6,791 bases of DNA from Acidobacteriota bacterium. Its GTDB lineage: Bacteria > Acidobacteriota > Terriglobia > UBA7540. The notes beneath the pieces are model-generated. The model ran no database searches. It was not told the origin of the DNA and worked only from the letters and a program-made list of their open reading frames with translations. The stretch is from assembly GCA_021789565.1 (NCBI GenBank), contig JAJYJL010000452.1:1-6791 (forward strand), in the 5' to 3' direction. Positions 1-6,125 of this stretch are shown piece by piece (position 1 is the stretch's first letter; every line of letters begins with the position of its first letter). The position numbers were made by a program, and so were the translations under genes.

Positions 1-464
1 TCAGCATGGTTGACGGGTTGGGCAGGATTATGGGCGAAGAGGTTGTTCGCATTGCCAACGGCATGACCTTGGAGAAGATGTCAACCGAGGCCAGGATCAG
101 CGGTTCCCAGAAAGTGCTCACATGCCCCGGTCAAAAGGTTGCGCCGGGTCCGGAGCCGAGAAAGGTATACACGTTCGAGAAGGCAGACCCGGTCAATATC
201 CGGCTCAGCTTGCTGATGCTCAATAATATTGCCATAACCGGCGTCTCGGGCGAGGTGCTGACGCCGATCCTTCAGCGCTTACAGAAGGAATCGCCAATCA
301 AAAAAATGTTCATGGTGGGCTATGCGAACGGGTACAGCGGCTATATTCCGAATGATGCTGCATACAACCAGGTCAGCTACGAAATTACAGCGACACACCT
401 GAAGCCCGGCTGCGCGGAAGGCGGGATTGTCAACGGCCTCGTGAATATGATGGACCAGCATTAA
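1..464 (+). CDS. Neutral/alkaline ceramidase-family protein, C-terminal part (5' end outside window)
   Basis: The reading frame is open from the first base (first full codon at position 3) to a TAA at 462-464, so this is the last ~154 codons of a longer gene; the ATG at position 6 is probably internal. The end of the protein carries GYANGYSGYIPN, matching GYANGYAGYIPT in the complete ceramidase-like protein encoded at 3029-4402, and an upstream GVSGEV corresponds to GMPGEP there. In characterised bacterial neutral ceramidase this Glu and a Tyr of the YxNxY region are zinc ligands. The two proteins otherwise differ a lot, so they are distant paralogues rather than a recent duplication. The family (PF04734-like) contains secreted zinc amidases that cleave N-acyl sphingosine, but most bacterial members are untested. 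A strong ribosome site for the next gene follows within 43 nt, suggesting co-transcription. The family call is fairly firm; the substrate is unknown. Confidence 0.8.
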   Translation, partial: SMVDGLGRIMGEEVVRIANGMTLEKMSTEARISGSQKVLTCPGQKVAPGPEPRKVYTFEKADPVNIRLSLLMLNNIAITGVSGEVLTPILQRLQKESPIKKMFMVGYANGYSGYIPNDAAYNQVSYEITATHLKPGCAEGGIVNGLVNMMDQH

Positions 465-507
465 AGGCTGATCGCGCCTGGGCTGACTGCCCATAAGGAG
501 GAATTTC

Positions 508-2967
508 ATGCAAGACCTATCAGTTCAACGTTCTGTGGGGAGCGGCGAAGGCAAGCGCCGCGCGCGACGGCTGGGACGGCTTCCAAAATTGCTGGGTCTG
601 CTTGTAATCCTCCTCGGGCTTGCTCTGCCTGCCGGAACGCAGATCGAAGCGCAGTCGTCGGCCGGTGTCCCAATTTATCTCGATCCGAAGCAGCCCATCG
701 AGCGGCGGGTGGATGACCTGATGAGCCGCATGACACTGAAGGAAAAGGTGGGCCAGCTCAACCTGCCCTGCGTTTATGTGGATGAACTCGGCAAGACGAT
801 ACCGGAGAAGATGATTGCGTGCAAGAGATTCGCGGCCGGGACTTATACCAACGAGATCGGTCCCGGCTGCGGATTTTTTACCCTGGCTGATACCATCCTG
901 CACAAGGGCGTCAAGCAGCAGGTGGAATATTTTAACGAACTCCAGAAGATTGCCCTCACCCAGACCCGCCTGAAAATTCCGCTGCTGGAGGACGAGGAAG
1001 GGACCCATGGCGGGATGTTCTCGGGGGCGACGGTTTTTCCGGAAGGGCTGGCGATCGGCAGCACGTTTGACATGCCGCTGGTGAAGTCGATTTATGCGGC
1101 AGCAGCGCAGGAGTCGAGGGCGGTGGGAATCCACGTCCTGTCGACGCTGGTGCTGGAGCTGGACCGCGACCCGAGGATGGGCCGCAACGAAGAAGCGTAC
1201 ACCGAAGACCCCTACCTCTATTCGCGCATTGCTAAAAACATTGTGCGCGGAGCGCAAGGCTCGAACATCGATGCGCCGGACAAGACCATCGCCCTGATGA
1301 CCGATTTCCCCACACAGAGCGAGCCGGCGAGCGGCCTGGAACGTGGCGCCATTGAGCTTTCTGAGCGGGCCCTGCGTGAGAACTTTCTGCCGCCCTGGAT
1401 TGCGGCGTTCAAAGCGGGAGCTTTGGGCGTGATGGCGGGGTATCCTGAAATCGATGACGTGCCCGAGCATTCCTCCGTGAAGTGGAACGACACGATTCTG
1501 CGGCACGAACTGGGGTTCAAAGGGATAGAAGTAAGCGAAGGCGGCGGATTTGGAACGCTGATCTATGAGGACATTGTTCCAACGCAGAAGCAGGCCGGCG
1601 CGCTGGCTCTGCGGGCGGGGGTTGACATGGACATCACCTACGAGCCCGCCTACATGGGTCCGCTGATTGAAAACGTTCAAGAGGGCAAAGTTCCCATGTG
1701 GCTGATTGACCGGGCGGTGCGGCGGGTGCTGGAGGTCAAGTTCCGCCTGGGGCTTTTTGAGCACCCCTACGCAGACCTGGCACGGGCCGAGCGTGTGATG
1801 CACTCGAAAGAACATCAGCAACTGGCGTTGCGGACCGCTCGCGAGGGCATCGTTCTGCTGAAGAATGAAAATAACCTGCTGCCCCTGAAGAAAGATCTGA
1901 AGACCATTGCGGTGATCGGGCCCAACGCGGACGATGCCTCCAACCTGGTTGGAGACTATGCTCCGCAGGTGATCCTGCAGCATATGTCTTCCATTCTGGA
2001 TGCGATCAAAGCAAAGGTTTCGCCGGCCACGCAGGTGCTTTACGCCAAGGGATGCGCCGTAAACGATCAGGACAAGAGCGGCATTGCGGCAGCGGTTGCG
2101 GCGGCCAAAAAGGCTGGCGTAGCGATTGTGGTGGTGGGCGAGCAGGCCCGGAGAGAAGGTGAAAACAATGGGCCGCCGCCAACCGACGGGGAAGGTTACG
2201 ACGTTGCCAGCTTCGACCTGACCGGCGTGCAGGAGGACCTTGTTCAAGCGGTCGCTGCGACAGGCACTCCAACGGTGCTGGTGATGACCAACGGCCGGCC
2301 GCTTTCGGTGCGCTGGGAAGCGAAGCACCTTCCTGCCATTGTGGAGGCCTGGAACCCTGGTGAAAAGGGCGGCGAGGCAGTGGCCGATGTGCTGTTTGGC
2401 GACTATAACCCCAGCGGCCGGCTGGCCATCACCATCCCGCGCAGCGTGGGGCAGTTGCCGGTTTATTATAACTACAAGCCGTCGAAGGAATATTGGATTA
2501 AGAACGGCTGGGCACGCCATCGAGAAGGCTATGTGGATATGCCCGCGACTCCGCTTTATCCCTTTGGATACGGCTTGAGCTATACGGACTTCCAATTCAG
2601 CAACCTTCGCATTGGCCCGCCTCAGATCTTCAGCAATGGCGAGACGCACGTGATGGTCGATGTGGAGAATACCGGGAAGCGCGCGGGAGTGGAAACGGTC
2701 CAGCTCTATCTGCACGAACGCTACGCCCCGGTGGCGACGCCCGTGAAGCAGCTTCGCGGATTTGAGCGCGTGGCGTTGGAACCGGGACAGAAGAAAACCG
2801 TTACGTTTGCGCTGGGGCCGGAAGACCTGCAGTTGCTGGACCGCGACAAACACTGGGTGGTGGTGCCGGGAACGTTTGACATCATGGTTGGGAAATCCTC
2901 AGCGGATATCGTTTTGAAAGGAGCTCTGGAAGTAAAGAGTTCCGGCCTGGTGGCGGGGTATGAATAG
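508..2967 (+). CDS. Secreted glycoside hydrolase family 3 protein with altered active-site residues
   Basis: This 819-residue protein has the layout of large GH3 beta-glucosidases/xylosidases. It has a basic N-terminus and hydrophobic core (residues 28-41) ending near Ala48, typical of a Sec signal. A TIM-barrel domain (about 60-415) includes RDPRMGR at 220-226 and EDPYL at 233-237. An alpha/beta sandwich domain (about 445-695) ends with YPFGYGLSY at 684-692, and a fibronectin III-like domain spans about 714-810. The start is supported by AAGGAGG at 495-501, 6 nt before ATG. The family uses an Asp nucleophile in a VSD motif; here that position is Glu344 (VSEGGG). The usual KHF motif is TDF at 265-267, followed by PTQSEPASG where relatives have a similar SEPEGG stretch. 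Glu550 (in RREGE) is a plausible acid/base. Family membership is near certain, but beta-glucosidase activity should not be assumed. It is flanked by two ceramidase-like genes. Confidence 0.93.
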   Translation: MQDLSVQRSVGSGEGKRRARRLGRLPKLLGLLVILLGLALPAGTQIEAQSSAGVPIYLDPKQPIERRVDDLMSRMTLKEKVGQLNLPCVYVDELGKTIPEKMIACKRFAAGTYTNEIGPGCGFFTLADTILHKGVKQQVEYFNELQKIALTQTRLKIPLLEDEEGTHGGMFSGATVFPEGLAIGSTFDMPLVKSIYAAAAQESRAVGIHVLSTLVLELDRDPRMGRNEEAYTEDPYLYSRIAKNIVRGAQGSNIDAPDKTIALMTDFPTQSEPASGLERGAIELSERALRENFLPPWIAAFKAGALGVMAGYPEIDDVPEHSSVKWNDTILRHELGFKGIEVSEGGGFGTLIYEDIVPTQKQAGALALRAGVDMDITYEPAYMGPLIENVQEGKVPMWLIDRAVRRVLEVKFRLGLFEHPYADLARAERVMHSKEHQQLALRTAREGIVLLKNENNLLPLKKDLKTIAVIGPNADDASNLVGDYAPQVILQHMSSILDAIKAKVSPATQVLYAKGCAVNDQDKSGIAAAVAAAKKAGVAIVVVGEQARREGENNGPPPTDGEGYDVASFDLTGVQEDLVQAVAATGTPTVLVMTNGRPLSVRWEAKHLPAIVEAWNPGEKGGEAVADVLFGDYNPSGRLAITIPRSVGQLPVYYNYKPSKEYWIKNGWARHREGYVDMPATPLYPFGYGLSYTDFQFSNLRIGPPQIFSNGETHVMVDVENTGKRAGVETVQLYLHERYAPVATPVKQLRGFERVALEPGQKKTVTFALGPEDLQLLDRDKHWVVVPGTFDIMVGKSSADIVLKGALEVKSSGLVAGYE

Positions 2968-3011
2968 ACAGCAGAAACCAGGGGAATGGTGGCCGTTAAA
3001 GCAAGAACCTG

Positions 3012-3018
3012 AAAGGAG
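3012..3018 (+). promoter_or_regulatory. Ribosome binding site deciding the start of the second ceramidase-like gene
   Basis: AAAGGAG lies 10 nt before the ATG at 3029. An in-frame ATG at 2960 overlaps the end of the GH3 gene but has only a poor G-rich match upstream. Starting at 3029 also puts the hydrophobic signal sequence close to the N-terminus, which supports this choice. Confidence 0.65.
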
Positions 3019-3028
3019 CAAGGCAACA

Positions 3029-4402
3029 ATGGGTGAGCATCCGTCCTGGTTTGTTCGTGAGCGGTTTGTTTTATTGGCCCTGGTGTTGCTGCTGTTCTGC
3101 CTGCCCGGAAACGCTGCCGTGATGAAGGCTGGCGTGGCCAAAGTGGACATCACTCCGCCTGTGGGCGTGCAGATGTGGGGCTACTTCAATCGACTGAAGG
3201 GCGCCGAGGGCACCATCGATCCACTTTACGCCCGTGTCCTGGTGCTGGAAGCCGGCGATCAGCGCCTGGCGTACGTGGATCTCGACCTTGGCCGCACATT
3301 TGGCCCCGCTTCGATTGAGCGCCTGCGGCAGGCCGCCAAACAAAGCAGCGGCATCAACTGCCTGATTGTCCAGGCCACTCACACGCATGCCGGCCCGGTG
3401 GTGATGGATGTTTACCCGTCGGGAACACCCGCCTGGGAGACCTCGGCACTCGACAAAATCGAGCAGGCCATCCAACAGGCGCATGAGCACGCCGTGCCGG
3501 TCCGGCTGGGAACAGGTTACGGTAAAGCTTACATCGGCTACAATCGCCGCCGGCTTAATCCTGACGGTACTGTGACGATGGTGTGGAACAACTCGGCACG
3601 GGTGGCCACCTGGCCGGTTGACCCGACCGTCTCAATCATGCGCATCGACCAGATGGACGGGCAGCCGCTGGCCATCCTGGTGAACTATGCCTGCCACCCG
3701 GTCACTTTTGGCTCAGACAACATGCGCTTTTCAGCCGATTTCCCGGGAGTGATGTGCAAAGTTGTGGAGAAAGCCTTTGGCGATAAACCTCTGGCCTTCT
3801 TCATGCAGGGCGCTCCGGGAGATATCAACGTTTACGACGCCGGAACTCCTGTGACCGAGGACGTGATCGGAAGGCGGGACTGGGCGGGAGAAACACTGGG
3901 CAAGGCTGCGGCAGACGTGGCGAAGAAGATCCGGACCGCGGCGGACCAAGACGCCAGCATTGACTTCGCGGAAGATCCTCTGCCGATCCATTTGCGATGG
4001 GACCCGGAAAAATTCCGGAAGGAGATGCTGCATGAAGTCGGGCCGGAAGCTTTCAAGATTTATGCGCCGCCTATCCGGGAAATGATGCACCTGCCGGTCA
4101 CCACCGTGCTGATTGACCGGAAGATCGCCATGATGGGCATGCCTGGCGAGCCGTTTGTGGAATTCCAGATGAACTGGCGGCAGCGGTGCGGACTGCACGA
4201 CTGCTTTTTCCTTGGCTACGCCAACGGGTACGCCGGGTATATCCCGACAATTCAGGCGGCTACAGAAGGCGGCTACGGAGCTGCGAATGCGACCACCTGG
4301 GTGCAGGCCGGGGCAGGAGAGCGCATGGTGGACCACGCCGTCGTCACGCTCTACAAGATGCTTGGGTTGCTGAAAGACGCGCCCGCGGCGGACTGGAAAT
4401 GA
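3029..4402 (+). CDS. Secreted neutral/alkaline ceramidase-family hydrolase
   Basis: From the ATG at 3029 the product is 457 residues, shorter than the ~650-residue bacterial ceramidases; the C-terminal Ig-like domain of those enzymes is absent. Residues 11-30 form a signal peptide with likely cleavage after NAA (30). The mature start AGVAKVDITPP is typical of the family. Putative zinc-site motifs are THTHAGP (117-123), YACHP with His223, PGEP with Glu374, and YANGYAGY (397-404). The loop holding the catalytic Ser of Pseudomonas ceramidase (a GNLSPN-type sequence) reads GDINVY here, with Asn267 in place of Ser. This suggests a metal-dependent hydrolase of unknown substrate rather than a proven ceramidase. 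An in-frame extension to 2960 is possible but would bury the signal peptide behind 23 extra residues. The gene sits 61 nt after the GH3 gene and 53 nt before the aminotransferase. The family is sure; the activity is uncertain. Confidence 0.88.
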   Translation: MGEHPSWFVRERFVLLALVLLLFCLPGNAAVMKAGVAKVDITPPVGVQMWGYFNRLKGAEGTIDPLYARVLVLEAGDQRLAYVDLDLGRTFGPASIERLRQAAKQSSGINCLIVQATHTHAGPVVMDVYPSGTPAWETSALDKIEQAIQQAHEHAVPVRLGTGYGKAYIGYNRRRLNPDGTVTMVWNNSARVATWPVDPTVSIMRIDQMDGQPLAILVNYACHPVTFGSDNMRFSADFPGVMCKVVEKAFGDKPLAFFMQGAPGDINVYDAGTPVTEDVIGRRDWAGETLGKAAADVAKKIRTAADQDASIDFAEDPLPIHLRWDPEKFRKEMLHEVGPEAFKIYAPPIREMMHLPVTTVLIDRKIAMMGMPGEPFVEFQMNWRQRCGLHDCFFLGYANGYAGYIPTIQAATEGGYGAANATTWVQAGAGERMVDHAVVTLYKMLGLLKDAPAADWK

Positions 4403-4444
4403 AAATGTTGCCCTTGGTTTACCCAGCCTTAGGATGTTGTTAAA

Positions 4445-4450
4445 AGGGGG
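4445..4450 (+). promoter_or_regulatory. Ribosome binding site for the aminotransferase gene
   Basis: AGGGGG within AAAAGGGGGAAG precedes two adjacent possible starts, GTG at 4453 and ATG at 4456. The 5-nt gap to the ATG is normal, while the 2-nt gap to the GTG is too short, so ATG 4456 is preferred. Confidence 0.6.
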
Positions 4451-4455
4451 AAGTG

Positions 4456-5784
4456 ATGCCAGAACCAGAAGACAAGAAAACTGCAATTCAGGGTGGAAAG
4501 CCCGTGCGGACCGAACCTCTGCCGCTGGAGTTTCCGGGAGCGCATTATTATGACGACGAGGAAGTGGAAGCCGCCGTCCGCGTGCTGAAGAGCCGTTCGC
4601 CTTATCGCTACTACGGGCTGGACCATCAGCGCGAGGCGGAAACCTTTGAGAAGGAATTCGCCGCGTTTCTTGGTGTTCCTTATGCCGTTGCGGTCAGCAG
4701 CGGCACCGGAGCGCTGCACGTCGCGTTGTCCGCGCTGGGCGTGGGGCCGGGGCAGGAGGTTATCATCCCCGCCTACATGTGGGTTTCAGTCATTGCCGCC
4801 GTGGTGAACCATGGCGCGATTCCTGTGCTGGCGGACATTGATGAAACTTTCGGACTCAACCCGGCTGCGGTGGAAAAGCAGATCACTCCGCGCACGGCCG
4901 GCATCATTGCGGTCCACATGAGCGGCGCTCCGATTGACGTGCAGGAAATCCGCAAGGTGGCGCGCGCGCACAAGATTTTTCTGCTGGAGGACTGCGCCCA
5001 GTGCTGCGGAGGACGCATTGGCGGCCAGCCGGTGGGAACGTTTGGCGACATGGGTATCTATAGCTTCCAGCTCAACAAGAACATGACCAGCGGGGAAGGC
5101 GGCTGCGTTGTCACCAGCGACGAAAGGCTTTATCAGCGGGCCGTGGCAGCGCAGGACCTGGGCTACGCGCGCGACGGCAAGGGGCGCCTGATTGAGAACG
5201 ATCCCAACCTGCGCCTGTGGGGACGCGGCTACCGGATGGACGAAATGAGGGGCGCCATCCTGCGGGTGCAGCTCAGGAAGGTTTCGCGCGTCATTGAGTC
5301 TATGCACCGGAGCAAGTACCGCATCCGGAAGGCGCTGGAGAGGTTTCCGCAAGTCCAGTTGCGCAGAATTGTGGACCCGGCGGGAGACACCGGCTGCTTC
5401 CTGATTACAACCTACGCGGACGCGGCTACTGCGCAGAAAGTCTGCCGGGCTTTGCGTGCCGAAGGCATTGTGACCTATCCGCAGGGCTTAACCAACATCG
5501 TCATGCCGGACTGGGGCCTGCACCTCTACACCAACAACACCAGCCTGCTGAAACGCTCGAGCGTAGATGCTCGCGGGTTTCCGTGGAACCTGGCGGAAAA
5601 CTCGGCGTCACACCCCAGCTATGAACGTGGGACTTGCCCGGTGGCGGACAGTCTGTTTGAGCGCAGCATCATCATCGCCATCCCATCCTGCCTGACTCAG
5701 CAGGACGAAGACGAGATCATCCGTGCGTTCGAAAAGGTTTTGAGCCATGTCCATGCTTCATCGGCCCAAGGCAGTGCCGGGTAA
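4456..5784 (+). CDS. DegT/DnrJ/EryC1/StrS family PLP-dependent aminotransferase
   Basis: The 442-residue product is slightly longer than the usual 370-430 of this fold-type I family. Hallmarks in order are SSGTGALH (81-88), which binds the PLP phosphate; LLEDCAQ with Asp179, which pairs with the pyridine nitrogen; SFQLNKNMTSGEGG with Lys208, the Schiff-base lysine; and GYRMDEMRGAI in place of the usual GYNYRMNE motif. No signal peptide is seen, so it is cytoplasmic. Family members transfer an amino group, generally from glutamate or glutamine, to keto-sugars or keto-cyclitols, mostly for cell-surface glycans or antibiotics; some relatives are dehydratases, but these replace the Lys with His, which is not the case here. 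It follows secreted hydrolase genes, so a role in making or breaking down an amino sugar or aminocyclitol is a guess. It is the last gene of the apparent operon. Confidence 0.92.
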   Translation: MPEPEDKKTAIQGGKPVRTEPLPLEFPGAHYYDDEEVEAAVRVLKSRSPYRYYGLDHQREAETFEKEFAAFLGVPYAVAVSSGTGALHVALSALGVGPGQEVIIPAYMWVSVIAAVVNHGAIPVLADIDETFGLNPAAVEKQITPRTAGIIAVHMSGAPIDVQEIRKVARAHKIFLLEDCAQCCGGRIGGQPVGTFGDMGIYSFQLNKNMTSGEGGCVVTSDERLYQRAVAAQDLGYARDGKGRLIENDPNLRLWGRGYRMDEMRGAILRVQLRKVSRVIESMHRSKYRIRKALERFPQVQLRRIVDPAGDTGCFLITTYADAATAQKVCRALRAEGIVTYPQGLTNIVMPDWGLHLYTNNTSLLKRSSVDARGFPWNLAENSASHPSYERGTCPVADSLFERSIIIAIPSCLTQQDEDEIIRAFEKVLSHVHASSAQGSAG

Positions 5785-5814
5785 TGGGTGAAGCTTTCGG
5801 CAGGGCATTATTTG

Positions 5815-5855
5815 TTCGCTTGAAACCCGGGAACTGGGAGCCTATCGCAAGCGAA
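5815..5855. repeat. Perfect 8-bp inverted repeat after the aminotransferase gene
   Basis: TTCGCTTG (5815-5822) and CAAGCGAA (5848-5855) are exact reverse complements separated by 25 nt; a CCC/GGG pair inside could extend folding. It begins 31 nt after the stop codon, where an operon terminator would sit, but no T-run follows, so it is not a standard intrinsic terminator. It could be an mRNA-stabilising hairpin or a protein-binding site. Confidence 0.4.
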
Positions 5856-5896
5856 ATCAGGTTCCGGCAAATCAGCATGGAGGGCCTGACGCTTCG

Positions 5897-5906
5897 TGTT
5901 ATACTG
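5897..5906 (+). promoter_or_regulatory. Extended -10-like element, first copy of TGTTATACTG
   Basis: The decamer contains TGn followed by TATACT, which fits an extended -10 box of a sigma-70 type promoter. No good -35 box lies upstream. It would direct transcription towards the tRNA fragment about 115 nt downstream. The same decamer recurs at 6097. Confidence 0.25.
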
Positions 5907-6003
5907 CACTTTTGTGAGAGAGTTGTTCCCGTAATTGAAGCTCCTGAATTGGGTTTATTGTGATCTTGGTATCGGCAATAACTTTTTCAGATTCATTCGA
6001 TTG

Positions 6004-6017
6004 CGGGATTGTTCCCG
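6004..6017. repeat. Short hairpin just before the tRNA fragment
   Basis: CGGGA (6004-6008) and TCCCG (6013-6017) pair around a TTGT loop, ending 2 nt before the tRNA-like sequence. The right part, TTGTTCCCG, also occurs at 5923-5931. The stem is short, and its role, if any, is unknown. Confidence 0.3.
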
Positions 6018-6019
6018 AA

Positions 6020-6051
6020 GCGGGGGTAATTCAGCGGTAGAATGCCAGCTT
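6020..6051 (+). pseudogene. 5' half of a glycine-type tRNA, cut off in the anticodon loop
   Basis: The 32 bases follow the tRNA pattern exactly up to position 33. They comprise acceptor strand GCGGGGG, T8 A9, a D stem ATTC/GAAT closing a loop AGCGGTA with the invariant A14, GG and A21, then G26, the anticodon-stem strand CCAGC and loop T32 T33. The sequence resembles bacterial tRNA-Gly of the CCC/TCC type, which continues CCAAGCTGG. Here the next bases are ATCCCGCCATCC, with no GCTGG partner, no T arm and no TTCGA nearby, so no complete tRNA can form. A tyrosine recombinase gene starts 74 nt downstream, and such enzymes often recombine at tRNA anticodon loops, so this may be an attachment-site scar. 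The isotype is judged from resemblance only. Confidence 0.7.
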
Positions 6052-6096
6052 ATCCCGCCATCCTTTAGATTTCAATAGCTTACAACCCATACTGTC

Positions 6097-6106
6097 TGTT
6101 ATACTG
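6097..6106 (+). promoter_or_regulatory. Candidate extended -10 promoter of the integrase gene, second copy of TGTTATACTG
   Basis: TGT followed by TATACT (6100-6105) fits an extended -10 element, which can work without a clear -35 box; a weak TTACAA at 6080 is too close. Transcription would begin near 6112, giving a very short leader with the ribosome site GGAGG at 6116-6120. Confidence 0.4.
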
Positions 6107-6115
6107 TCGGTTCTT

Positions 6116-6120
6116 GGAGG
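6116..6120 (+). promoter_or_regulatory. Ribosome binding site setting a GTG start for the integrase
   Basis: GGAGG ends 5 nt before the GTG at 6126, an ideal spacing. The nearby ATG at 6122 lies in another frame that stops after about 24 codons, so this site selects the GTG. Confidence 0.7.
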
Positions 6121-6125
6121 TATGG

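Larger units (their letters stand above)
5785..6125. other. Non-coding stretch between the operon and the integrase gene
   Basis: No convincing protein gene is seen in these 341 nt; the longest small ATG frame noticed (5877, 28 codons) has no ribosome site. The stretch holds an 8-bp inverted repeat (5815-5855), two copies of the decamer TGTTATACTG (5897 and 6097), two copies of TTGTTCCCG (5923 and 6009), a short hairpin (6004-6017) and a 5' tRNA fragment (6020-6051). It probably contains the operon end, the junction of an integrative element and the integrase promoter. Confidence 0.6.

Noticed and set aside
520..2853. A 777-codon open frame on the minus strand, almost fully opposite the GH3 gene
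   Set aside because: Its translation is rich in Arg, His and Gln and shows no recognisable domain; long antisense frames like this are a by-product of codon bias in GC-rich genes. The plus strand has clear GH3 motifs, a signal peptide and a ribosome site.
2960..3028. Upstream in-frame ATG that would extend the second ceramidase-like protein by 23 residues and overlap the GH3 stop
   Set aside because: Its upstream sequence is a weak ribosome site and the extension would push the signal peptide inward; the ATG at 3029 has AAAGGAG at an acceptable distance. It is not strictly excluded.
3086..3106. Possible lipoprotein box (LLFC) in the signal peptide of the second ceramidase-like protein
   Set aside because: The residue before Cys is Phe, where Gly, Ala or Ser is expected, and a better signal peptidase I site (NAA) follows.
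3731..4486. A 251-codon minus-strand open frame opposite the second ceramidase-like gene
   Set aside because: No domain or ribosome site is recognisable, and it overlaps a confidently coding plus-strand gene.
5877..5963. 28-codon open frame starting ATG in the non-coding stretch
   Set aside because: There is no ribosome site, no recognisable sequence, and it contains the promoter-like decamer.
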